Part shown: piece by piece, positions 26,756-35,158 of the stretch | Layout of the letters: every line of letters starts with the position of its first letter | Numbering within the stretch: the first letter of the stretch is position 1 | Assembly (NCBI RefSeq): GCF_023822005.2 | Contig: NZ_CP098806.1 | Coordinates: forward strand, 806,001 to 870,000 | Origin: Dyadobacter fanqingshengii | Lineage (GTDB): Bacteria > Bacteroidota > Bacteroidia > Cytophagales > Spirosomataceae | DNA: 64,000 nt | Reading direction: 5' to 3' | Notes under the pieces: model-generated | The model's input: the letters and a program-made list of their open reading frames with translations, nothing else | Told to the model about the DNA's origin: nothing | Database searches by the model: none | Made by a program: the position numbers and the translations under genes

Positions 26756-28272
26756 TGAAAAGTCAGAAACTAAAACTGCTCATGCTGCTGACTTTGGCGT
26801 TCAGCGCATGCAAAGATTCCCTTGAACTGAACCCGCTGGACCAGATCTCTTCCTCCACATTCTGGAAGACCAAAAGTGATTTCGACAAAGCATTAACTGC
26901 CAATTATGCGTCCATGCAAGCCGATCCCTGGGCGGTTGAGCTGCCCGTCTGGAACTGTCTTACCGACGATGGTTTCGCGCAGCACAATTCAGGAGCGGCC
27001 AAAGAGATTACTTCCGGCAGCATTAGTCCGTCCACGGGTGGCTATGTTTCAGGAGTTTATAGCGAAAGTTATAAGGCAATTGCGCGGGTGAACATTTTCC
27101 TGGCGCAGCTGAAAGCTTACACCAATTCGGATGTTACCGAAGAAACCAGAAAGCTTTACGAAGCGGAAGTGCGGTTTTTGCGTGCATACTATTATTTTCA
27201 GCTCTATCATTTGTACGGCGATGTGCCACTGGTTTTGGAGCCGCTTACATTGGAAACACAAAATCAGCCCAAAGTGCCTGCTGCTGAGATCCTGGCGCAG
27301 ATCAATACGGACCTTGACTTCGCCATTGCCAATCTGAATTCGAACGCTTATCCGCAGAACGGCGGCCACGCTGCTGTGACTTCCGCGCAAGCTTTGAAAG
27401 CGCGTGTGCTCATTTTCGCAGCTTATGGGGAGAATGGAACGCCGGACGCTGCCATGCTGACGCAGGTAAAAGCGCTTGCCAGCGCCATCATGCCAAAGTA
27501 TAGCCTGAGCCCGAACTTCGAAGACGTGTTCCGCGACGCCGGACAAAAAAACAATCCGGAGATCATTTACTCAACCAATTTCCTGGCTCCAAACAACACG
27601 CGGCCATGGGATATGTATTATGGCGATTGGCTGGTTGCGAGCCCGTTACAGAACTTCGTGGATGCCTTTGAATGCACCGACGGCCTTCCTTACGGGGTTT
27701 CGCCGCTGACGGACAAAAAGGAACCATTCAAAAACCGCGACTCGCGCCTGGCCAAAACGGTCTTCGTAGACCACCCTGATTTCGGAGGCGGCAGAGTGCA
27801 CATTCCCTCCAACAGCCGACCGTCGGGTTATGGCGTGATGAAATTCCTTGCGCCTGAGAATATTCCATTCGGTTTCTCCACATTAAGCCAGCAAAATGCA
27901 GTAGTGCTGCGCCTGGCTGAGGTTTTACTCATGTATGCCGAAGCACAAAACGAAATCGCAGGTCCGGACGCGTCAGTTTATAAAGCCATAAATGACATTC
28001 GCCTCCGCTCCAAAATGCCGGCATTACCAGCAGGACTAACCAAAATCCAGATGCGCGAAAGAATCCGCTACGAACGCCGCATCGAGCTAGGTTTCGAAGG
28101 ATTGCGTTATTACGATTTGAAAAGATGGCACATTGCAGAACAGGTTTTGAACAATGTCAAAGACAGCTTCGTGCCTTATAAGTTCGAAGAGAAGTTTTAC
28201 AAATGGCCCATCCCTCAGCCTGAAATTGACAAGAGCGGTGGAGAGTTAAAGCAGAATGAGGATTATTTGTGA
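26755..28272 (+). CDS. RagB/SusD family outer membrane lipoprotein (fucose locus)
   Basis: A 505-residue glycan-binding lipoprotein. The lipobox is AFSAC (Cys about 19), followed by KDSLELNPLDQISSSTFWKT, a usual SusD N-terminus. The TPR core has YEAEVRFLRAYYYFQLYHLY and GDVPLVLEPL, and the C-terminal part has RLAEVLLMYAEAQNEIAG and IRYERRIELGFEGLRYYDLK, RWHIAEQ, ending KWPIPQPEID. The start codon shares a base with the SusC stop, so the pair is translationally coupled. It is shorter than the locus-1 SusD, within the family range. Confidence 0.96.
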   Translation: MKSQKLKLLMLLTLAFSACKDSLELNPLDQISSSTFWKTKSDFDKALTANYASMQADPWAVELPVWNCLTDDGFAQHNSGAAKEITSGSISPSTGGYVSGVYSESYKAIARVNIFLAQLKAYTNSDVTEETRKLYEAEVRFLRAYYYFQLYHLYGDVPLVLEPLTLETQNQPKVPAAEILAQINTDLDFAIANLNSNAYPQNGGHAAVTSAQALKARVLIFAAYGENGTPDAAMLTQVKALASAIMPKYSLSPNFEDVFRDAGQKNNPEIIYSTNFLAPNNTRPWDMYYGDWLVASPLQNFVDAFECTDGLPYGVSPLTDKKEPFKNRDSRLAKTVFVDHPDFGGGRVHIPSNSRPSGYGVMKFLAPENIPFGFSTLSQQNAVVLRLAEVLLMYAEAQNEIAGPDASVYKAINDIRLRSKMPALPAGLTKIQMRERIRYERRIELGFEGLRYYDLKRWHIAEQVLNNVKDSFVPYKFEEKFYKWPIPQPEIDKSGGELKQNEDYL

Positions 28273-28337
28273 GACGCAGCCTGTCAAAAAAGGATTCTGC
28301 CTGAAACAAAATAGAATGATAAGTAAAACCACTAACG

Positions 28338-30686
28338 ATGACATACAAACTCATAACAACGTTCCTGCTAACCATTTCAATAACAACTAATTCCGTCGCT
28401 CAGGTTAAACCGCAACGCCTTTGGTTTAACAAGCCTGCGACGCAGTGGGAAGAAACCATTCCGGTTGGTAACGGGCGGTTGGGAATGATGAGTGATGGCG
28501 GGGTGCTGCGGGAGAATGTTGTGCTGAATGACATTACCCTTTGGTCCGGGGGAGTGCAGGATGCAAATAATTATGAGGCGCATAAAAGCTTGCCTGATAT
28601 CCGTAAACTGCTTTTGGAAGGCAAAAATGATGAGGCGCAGCAATTGGTGAATAAGAATTTTGTGGCCAAAGGCGCGGGTTCGGGACATGGTGATGGGGCT
28701 GATGTGCCTTTCGGATGTTACCAGGTTTTGGGGAATCTGCGTATGCAGTTTGCTTATAAAGGGGTTGATTCTTCAAACATTCAATTCCAAAATTATAAGC
28801 GGGAATTGTCGTTGAATGATGCGGTTGCCAGCCTGGTTTACACTGTTAACGGTGTGACTTACAGGCGGGAATACTTTACGAGTTTTGGGGATGATATTGG
28901 CATTATCAAAATTTCTGCCGACAAGCCCGGACAGTTGAATTTGCGTCTGGGTCTTGATCGGCCTGAGCGTTCTGAGACTGTTGTCAAGAACAATGCGCTC
29001 GAAATGTCCGGCCAGCTCAACAATGGGACGGACGGGAAGGGAATGAAATATCTGACAAAGATCAAGCCGCAGGTAAAGGGGGGGGAACTGGCCGTTTCTG
29101 ACAAGCAACTGGTCATTACGGATGCCGATGAGATCATGCTCTACTTTTCAGCCGGAACCGATTTTAAAACCAAAAACTTCGAAACGGAGACGCAGAGGTG
29201 GATTGATGTCGCAGTGAAAAAATCTTACATCGTTCAGAAGCGAAATCACATTGCTAATTATCAGCAATTTTTCAATCGCACAATGTTGTATCTGGGCGGC
29301 TCGAAAGGAGACAATTTACCGACAGATCAGCGGCTTTCCGCGTTCCAGAAAGATCCTGGCTCCGACAATGAACTGCCTGTTTTGTTTTTCCAATATGGCC
29401 GTTACCTGAGCATTAGCAGCACACGGGTGGGATTGCTGCCTCCGAACTTGCAGGGACTCTGGGCGAATCAGATCCAGACGCCCTGGAACGGGGATTATCA
29501 CCTGGATGTGAACATTCAGATGAACCAGTGGCCGGTTGAAGTGGTCAATCTTTCCGAGTTCAACTTACCGCTGGCCGATCTGGTGAAAGGAATGGTGAAG
29601 CCGGGTGAAAAAACGGCGAAAGCTTATTACAATGCCGACGGCTGGGTGGCGCACGTCATTACCAATGTCTGGGGTTTTACTGAGCCGGGCGAAGAGGCTT
29701 CCTGGGGTGCTAGTAATGCGGGTTCGGGCTGGATCTGCAACAACCTTTGGGAACATTATGCCTTTACATTGGACAAAAATTACCTCAAAGACATTTATCC
29801 GATCCTCAAAGGTGCAGCTGAATTTTACAACAGCGCATTGGTGAAAGATCCAAAAACGGGCTGGTTGGTTACTGCTCCTTCCATTTCACCGGAAAATTCA
29901 TTTTATCTGCCCAATGGAAAAACGGCCGCCATTTGCATGGGCCCGACCGTTGATAACCAAATGACACGTGAGCTTTTTACCAATGTCATCACGGCTTGTG
30001 AAGTGCTGGGCGTAGATGGTGCACTAAAGACTTCGCTGCAAAACAAACTAAAACAATTGCCGCCGCCAGGCGTAGTAGGAAGCGACGGCAGGCTGATGGA
30101 ATGGCTCGAAGAATACAAAGAAGTGGAGCCAAAGCACCGCCACATTGCCCATTTGTATGGACTTTTCCCTGCGCCGCTCATTACGCCTGAGAAGACGCCG
30201 GAACTGGCGGCTGCTTCTGCTAAAACGCTGGAAGCGCGCGGAGACGACAGTCCGGGATGGTCGAAGGCTTATAAGCTGCTGTTCTGGGCGAGATTACACG
30301 ATGGTAACCGCGCCAACAAATTGCTGAAAGAACTGCTTGTGCCAACGCTCGACACAAATATGAACTACGGAGCAGGCGGCGGTGTGTATCCCAATATGCT
30401 TGTTGCCGGCCCGCCATTTCAGATCGACGGCAACTTTGGAGGCACAGCCGGCATTGCCGAAATGCTGATCCAAAGCCACGACGGTTACATTGACATCCTG
30501 CCCGCAATGCCGGATGCCTGGAAAGCTTCGGGCGAAGTGAAAGGTTTGAAAGCGCGCGGCAATTTTACCGTGAATTTTAAATGGGAAAATGGTAAAGTGA
30601 CGGATTATCAGGTGCTATCAAAAACCCCTCAAAAAGTCTGGGTAAAAGTGAATGGAGAGAAAAAGGAAGTTACATCAACTCACTAA
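28338..30686 (+). CDS. GH95 family glycoside hydrolase (probable alpha-L-fucosidase), fucose locus
   Basis: A 782-residue exported enzyme (signal peptide to about residue 21, NSVAQ). The N-terminal beta-sandwich begins with ETIPVGNGRLGMM and NDITLWSGG, typical of GH95. In the (alpha/alpha)6 domain, SPEN holds probable acid Glu519 and FQIDGNFG holds Asp697; the paired Asn segment reads DVNIQMNQWP (Asp390, Asn392). GH95 enzymes remove alpha-L-fucose (some alpha-L-galactose) with inversion. Characterised fucosidases usually have Asn where this protein has Asp390, so specificity may differ. The gene is 65 bases behind SusD, completing a route from glycan to L-fucose to fuconate. Confidence 0.92.
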   Translation: MTYKLITTFLLTISITTNSVAQVKPQRLWFNKPATQWEETIPVGNGRLGMMSDGGVLRENVVLNDITLWSGGVQDANNYEAHKSLPDIRKLLLEGKNDEAQQLVNKNFVAKGAGSGHGDGADVPFGCYQVLGNLRMQFAYKGVDSSNIQFQNYKRELSLNDAVASLVYTVNGVTYRREYFTSFGDDIGIIKISADKPGQLNLRLGLDRPERSETVVKNNALEMSGQLNNGTDGKGMKYLTKIKPQVKGGELAVSDKQLVITDADEIMLYFSAGTDFKTKNFETETQRWIDVAVKKSYIVQKRNHIANYQQFFNRTMLYLGGSKGDNLPTDQRLSAFQKDPGSDNELPVLFFQYGRYLSISSTRVGLLPPNLQGLWANQIQTPWNGDYHLDVNIQMNQWPVEVVNLSEFNLPLADLVKGMVKPGEKTAKAYYNADGWVAHVITNVWGFTEPGEEASWGASNAGSGWICNNLWEHYAFTLDKNYLKDIYPILKGAAEFYNSALVKDPKTGWLVTAPSISPENSFYLPNGKTAAICMGPTVDNQMTRELFTNVITACEVLGVDGALKTSLQNKLKQLPPPGVVGSDGRLMEWLEEYKEVEPKHRHIAHLYGLFPAPLITPEKTPELAAASAKTLEARGDDSPGWSKAYKLLFWARLHDGNRANKLLKELLVPTLDTNMNYGAGGGVYPNMLVAGPPFQIDGNFGGTAGIAEMLIQSHDGYIDILPAMPDAWKASGEVKGLKARGNFTVNFKWENGKVTDYQVLSKTPQKVWVKVNGEKKEVTSTH

Positions 30687-30984
30687 AATATTCGTCAGGA
30701 AGACTCATTGCCAGACGTGATCACACTCTTCGATTTTTGGTTTAAGACGGCGCCTAAATGCCGGCATTAATGGAATTGGAATAGTTCATCAATACTATCG
30801 AACTCATTCAGGTTGACTATCCACTAATAAGGCCTACCTTTCCCTATATCATTTTCTTGATTCCTCAACATTACATCTCACATCAAAGAGCGGCGAGGGA
30901 GCCTGCTTTATTTGAAAACATAATCTTGCCAATAACCTGATCCATTGATTGACTGGGCGCAGGCCATTGAGAAAACAGCTGTTC
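30687..30984. other. Intergenic region, GH95 to sensor kinase
   Basis: 298 bases without a gene. AATGCCGGCATT at 30757-30768 is a perfect 12-base palindrome. No T-run terminator and no exact TAnnTTTG box was found. Confidence 0.5.
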
Positions 30985-33594
30985 ATGGATAAATTAATTA
31001 GAATTCTGCATCTTGAAGATCTGCCCGGCGATGCACTCTTTGTTAAAAAAGCGCTCATTAAGGCAAACATAGACTTCCAGGTGCTTGTCGCTGACAGCAA
31101 GGAAAAATATGTAACTGCACTGGAAGCATTCTTACCAGACCTCATTCTCGCCAACCATTCCCTGCCAGCATTCAACGCCATTGAGGCATTAAAAATATTA
31201 AAGGAGAGCAGATCGGACATTCCTTTCATTGTCGTCACGGCAGCGATGAATGAAGCGTCCGCGGTAAACCTGATGATGCAAGGTGCGGATGATTATATCC
31301 TGAAAGATCGGCTCAGCCGGCTGCCCATCGCTATTACCAATGCGCTTGAAAAATATCGCCTGAAAAAAGAACATGATCGGTTTTTGAATGAGCTCATTGT
31401 AAGCGAACAGCGCTACCGTGCGCTCATCGAACACAGTGCAGACGGTGTTATTATATTGAATGCGATGGGAAGGCCAACATACGTGTCCGTTTCGGTTTCA
31501 AATGTCTTGGGATACGATCCAACTGAAATCCTGGATATGGACCTTTATACACTGCTTCATCCGGACGACATTGTTGATATGGGTCTTATGCTGGAAAAAA
31601 TTCTGGACAGTCCAGGAGTTACGATGAAGGGCCATACCGGAAGGATGCTTCATAAAGACGGCAGCTGGCGATGGATCGAGGCAACCATTACCAACTTACT
31701 GGACGATCCGGCTGTGAATGGAATTGTGGATAATTTCCGGGATATAACAGAACGGAAACTGGCCCAGGATGCGATTACAGCCAGTGAGGAAAAATACAGA
31801 TTATTGTTTGAAACCAGCATGGACGGCATTCTTTTGACATCACAGGATGGACAGGTGCTGGAAGCCAACCAGGCTGCATGCAGCATTTTTCAAAGGAGCG
31901 AAAGCGAGATTATTCATGTCGGCAGATCGGGCCTTGCGGATCTTGACGATTCCAGGCTATCCAAACTTCTGGAGGAGCGGCTAAGGACCGGAAAGGCCAA
32001 TGGAGAAGTCTCACTTTTAAGGAAGGATGGTTCCAGATTTGCCGGTGAGATCTCATCAACTGTGTTTAAGAATGCCCATGGAAAGGCGAATACTTCCATG
32101 ATCGTACGTGATATCAGCGAAAGAAAAAAGGCCGAGCAGCTGCTTTTAGAGAGCGAACGCAGGCTGGATAGGGCAACCACCATGGCGCGGGTCGGTAATT
32201 TTGAAGCGGATCACGCCAACAATCAGATATTCTGGTCATCTATGATCAGGCAGATACATGAAGTGGACCCCGATTTCAATCCTGAGCTGGAAACTGCAAT
32301 GAATTTCTACAAGCCGGGCGCTAACAGGGAAACGATAGACAAAGCGACTGAAGAGATCATCAAGCATCAGACGCCCTTTGATTTGGAACTCCAGATCATT
32401 ACCGCGAAGGGAAATGAGCGGTGGGTCCGGGTGATGTGCGAAGCAGAACTTGTCAATGACAAACATATCCTCTATGGCAGCTTTCAGGATATCGATAAAA
32501 TAAAGGAAACGGAGTCGGAAGTTCTCCGGTCATATGCAGAAAGAAACGTCATCTTTGAAAGTATCGGAGATGCATTTTTTGCGATTGATAAAGATTGGGT
32601 AGTAAACTACTGGAATAAAGAAGCAGCCCGCCTTCTGGAACGGACCAAGGGCGAAGTACTTAACCGATATCTCTGGGACTTATTTCCGTTGAGCATAGGT
32701 TCCGAGTCTTACAGGCAATACAATCATGCTGTTGAAAGCGGTCAAACCGTTCATTTTGAAGATCATTATGAGCCATTGAACAGATGGCTGGAAGTGAGTG
32801 CATATCCCTCTGCAAATGGTTTGTCCGTCTTTTTCAAGGATATTACGGGCCGCAAATTGTCGGAAAACAAACTCAATGAACTGAATAATAACCTCCACCA
32901 ATACTCAAACGAACTCGCTCTTTCCAACAAAGGCCTGGAACAATTCTCATATATGGTCTCGCATAACCTGCGGGCCCCGGTTGCCAATATCATTGGACTG
33001 GCAGGCCTGTTGGGCGATGAAAGCTACCCATCTGAATTGAAAAGGGACTTTTTAAACGGGATTCTGGAGAATGTCAAACGCCTGGATGAGGTGATCACGG
33101 ATTTAAATTCCATTTTACAAATCAAAAAAGAGATTGGAGAAAAAAGTGAGACAGTCAATTTTCAAGACCTGGTAGATAGCATTAAGGAGAGTATACAAAA
33201 TGTCATCCTGAAAGAAAATGTGCAGGTCGTGACTGATTTTAAAAGTGCCTGTGAATTATTTACGCTCAAAACATATCTGTATAGCATTTTTCATAACCTT
33301 ATCAGCAACAGTATCAAATATCATCAGGCTGGTCTGAACCCGTTCATTGAAATCAGCAGCAGCGTATCCGATGGTAAGCTGACTTTGTCTTTCAAGGACA
33401 ATGGGATGGGGATAGACCTGCCTAAGAAACGTGATCAACTTTTTGGGCTTTATAAACGCTTCCATCACCATGTGGAAGGCAAGGGTATGGGCCTTTTCAT
33501 GGTCAAAACGCAGGTGGAGATACTTGGAGGGACAATATCTGTTTTTAGTGAAGTGAATAAAGGAACCGAATTTTTCATCGAATTTAATTTGTAG
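30985..33594 (+). CDS. Receiver-PAS sensor histidine kinase with degenerate receiver
   Basis: An 869-residue soluble hybrid kinase. Residues 1-125 are a receiver domain (RILHLEDLPGDALF, FIVVTAAMNEASA, GADDYILKDRLSRLP). The phospho-accepting Asp is replaced by Asn57 (DLILANHSLPAF). Several PAS domains with PAC segments follow between about 135 and 630 (RYRALIEHSADGVIILN, KYRLLFETSMDGILLT, VIFESIGDAFFAIDKDW). The HisKA box FSYMVSHNLRAPVANI has His660; the ATPase domain shows LISNSIKYH, FKDNGMGIDL and GKGMGLFMV. There is no transmembrane segment. ATG 30985 is chosen because an upstream GTG-initiated reading (30949) adds only a basic tail before the receiver strand. The response regulator 20 bases downstream is the likely partner. 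Confidence 0.9.
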   Translation: MDKLIRILHLEDLPGDALFVKKALIKANIDFQVLVADSKEKYVTALEAFLPDLILANHSLPAFNAIEALKILKESRSDIPFIVVTAAMNEASAVNLMMQGADDYILKDRLSRLPIAITNALEKYRLKKEHDRFLNELIVSEQRYRALIEHSADGVIILNAMGRPTYVSVSVSNVLGYDPTEILDMDLYTLLHPDDIVDMGLMLEKILDSPGVTMKGHTGRMLHKDGSWRWIEATITNLLDDPAVNGIVDNFRDITERKLAQDAITASEEKYRLLFETSMDGILLTSQDGQVLEANQAACSIFQRSESEIIHVGRSGLADLDDSRLSKLLEERLRTGKANGEVSLLRKDGSRFAGEISSTVFKNAHGKANTSMIVRDISERKKAEQLLLESERRLDRATTMARVGNFEADHANNQIFWSSMIRQIHEVDPDFNPELETAMNFYKPGANRETIDKATEEIIKHQTPFDLELQIITAKGNERWVRVMCEAELVNDKHILYGSFQDIDKIKETESEVLRSYAERNVIFESIGDAFFAIDKDWVVNYWNKEAARLLERTKGEVLNRYLWDLFPLSIGSESYRQYNHAVESGQTVHFEDHYEPLNRWLEVSAYPSANGLSVFFKDITGRKLSENKLNELNNNLHQYSNELALSNKGLEQFSYMVSHNLRAPVANIIGLAGLLGDESYPSELKRDFLNGILENVKRLDEVITDLNSILQIKKEIGEKSETVNFQDLVDSIKESIQNVILKENVQVVTDFKSACELFTLKTYLYSIFHNLISNSIKYHQAGLNPFIEISSSVSDGKLTLSFKDNGMGIDLPKKRDQLFGLYKRFHHHVEGKGMGLFMVKTQVEILGGTISVFSEVNKGTEFFIEFNL

Positions 33595-33614
33595 CAGTAC
33601 AATAACCCGCCAAA

Positions 33615-34007
33615 ATGACAACACCCAACCGATTTATCGTTGTAGACGATGACCCGCTCAACAACCTGGTATGCAACCATATTATCCTCAAAGTTGACCC
33701 TGACGCAAAGATTACGCTTTTCACAAATCCCGAAAAAGCACTCGAAATGGTCCAGACTTTCGGGGAAAGCAGCGAAAAGGGTGACTTCGTGCTCTTCCTG
33801 GATGTAAATATGCCCAGTATGAGTGGTTGGGAATTTCTGGACGCGTTCGAGAGCTTGGATGAAAAGATCCATGAGCGATTCAGAATTTACATGCTTTCTT
33901 CATCAATCGATCAGGGTGATATTGAAAAAGCTGCTGCCAACCCGTTTGTCAGAGGCTACTATCCCAAGCCGCTCAGTTTTGAAACGATGGGACTGTTAAA
34001 TTTATAG
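33615..34007 (+). CDS. Single-domain response regulator
   Basis: A 130-residue CheY-like receiver with no output domain. The acidic pocket is IVVDDDPLNN, the phospho-acceptor is Asp63 in FLDVNMPSMSGWEFLD, the switch residues are in YMLSSSIDQGD, and the Lys is in YYPKPLS. It follows the PAS kinase by 20 bases and is its probable phosphorylation target, passing the signal on by protein contact. The 3' end overlaps the convergent 2H phosphoesterase gene by six bases. Confidence 0.93.
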   Translation: MTTPNRFIVVDDDPLNNLVCNHIILKVDPDAKITLFTNPEKALEMVQTFGESSEKGDFVLFLDVNMPSMSGWEFLDAFESLDEKIHERFRIYMLSSSIDQGDIEKAAANPFVRGYYPKPLSFETMGLLNL

Positions 34008-34565
34008 CAACAGATTTTCAGGCGCATTTCCCTCGAAACTGATCGTCATTACATACTCCCAGGGGCCACCCAGATATCGCCACAACTGAAAACCGGTTAC
34101 AATAAAGCTGAATGGTTTAAAAGTCTGGGCGAGCTCTGATTGCAATTTTTTGGCGAGCTGAGGGTCTACTTTGTTTTGAACTGTAATATGGAAGTTTCTT
34201 TTTTGCTGGTCTTGCCGGCTTAAGAACTCAAACCAGCGTTCACGAAGCTTTTGATGGAATGCCGGGAGTTCGGCGGATGAGATTTTGAAAGCAGTTCCTC
34301 CGCCAAGGGAAATGATTGTCTGGGCGGTAGCTTCAAATGGCGTTTGGTCTTTCGCAAGCTCTCTTAAGTCTTCAATGATCCACGGCTCATGTGGTAATGC
34401 ATGAAAAAGGGTAAGGTGCGCGTTTAAGTAGTTACGTTCTGCAGGAAAGTGCTGGCGGCGCAGCTGATTGAAATATTGTTGCGTCGAAGGCTCTATTTCG
34501 AGCGTGGCAACTAATGGCCTTCGCTCTGGGTCTTTTGTCGGAATATGGCGTTTTTCACTGTTCAT
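34002..34565 (-). CDS. 2'-5' RNA ligase / 2H phosphoesterase family protein
   Basis: A 187-residue protein with two HxT motifs, HLTLFHALP and FHITVQNK, which form the active site of 2H phosphoesterases (2'-5' RNA ligase, LigT or cyclic-phosphodiesterase-like). Spacing and length fit the family. The natural RNA or cyclic phosphate substrate of such small bacterial members is usually unknown, and nothing next to it helps. It is transcribed towards the response regulator and ends inside its 3' end. Confidence 0.85.
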   Translation of the reverse strand: MNSEKRHIPTKDPERRPLVATLEIEPSTQQYFNQLRRQHFPAERNYLNAHLTLFHALPHEPWIIEDLRELAKDQTPFEATAQTIISLGGGTAFKISSAELPAFHQKLRERWFEFLSRQDQQKRNFHITVQNKVDPQLAKKLQSELAQTFKPFSFIVTGFQLWRYLGGPWEYVMTISFEGNAPENLLL

Positions 34566-34645
34566 TTACTTATTTGCATTATGGTTATGAACCTCATCAC
34601 AACCGGCAGTACAATAGCCATGCCTGAGATTATAGATAAAAGATC

Positions 34646-35158
34646 ATGAAACATGCCTGTATCATTCGTCCCTATAACAACTTGGACTACCCTGGATGCA
34701 TATTAGGATTTGAGAGTAATTGTCCGGCGTTTTTTGCGCATCACGAGAAAGAAGAATTTTAGGTCTTCCTCCAAAACTTGTTTGAGGAAAGCGGCGAGCA
34801 ATCAATGTATTATTATGTGGTGGAATTTAAAGGTCAGATCGTGGCATGTGCTGGCTTTCATTTGCCGGAAAACGAGGGCAAGACAGCCGGTCTCGTATGG
34901 GGTATGGTAACGCGCGAATTTCAACGGCGGGGCATCGGGGAAATGCTGCTGGACTTCCGGTTGAACAAGATACGCGAACTTCGCCCGGGTGTTTCTGTGG
35001 TATTGGATACCACGCAACTCAGCTTTCCGTTCTTTGAAAAAGCGGGCTTCCGGACCACCAAAATAACCAAAGATTACTATGCTCCCGGCCTTGACCGCTA
35101 TGACATGATCCTGAAACCTGCATTTCAAATAGACCGTTCCAAATTATTGTTGATATGA
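34646..35158 (+). pseudogene. GNAT family N-acetyltransferase interrupted by an in-frame TAG
   Basis: From ATG 34646 the frame reads IIRPYNNLDYPGCILGFESN, then CPAFFAHHEKEEF, then TAG at 34760-34762. The same frame then continues as VFLQNLFEES through GLVWGMVTREFQRRGIGEML (acetyl-CoA binding R/QxxGxG/A region) to the stop at 35158. The part before the stop resembles the N-terminus of GNAT proteins in which FFxxxExxEF is followed by FL, so one base change appears to have split a whole gene. A restart is possible at TTG 34778 or ATG 34805, which would lack strand 1 and helix 1. The end overlaps the PBP1a start as ATGA. A sequencing error or stop readthrough cannot be excluded. Confidence 0.8.

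Noticed and set aside
30757..30768. AATGCCGGCATT palindrome as an operator
   Set aside because: A 12-base palindrome alone is weak evidence; no promoter or second copy is near. Kept only as a note on the gap.
34778..35158. Complete short GNAT gene starting at TTG 34778
   Set aside because: The upstream in-frame sequence clearly encodes the missing GNAT N-terminus, so the short frame is treated as part of a broken gene.
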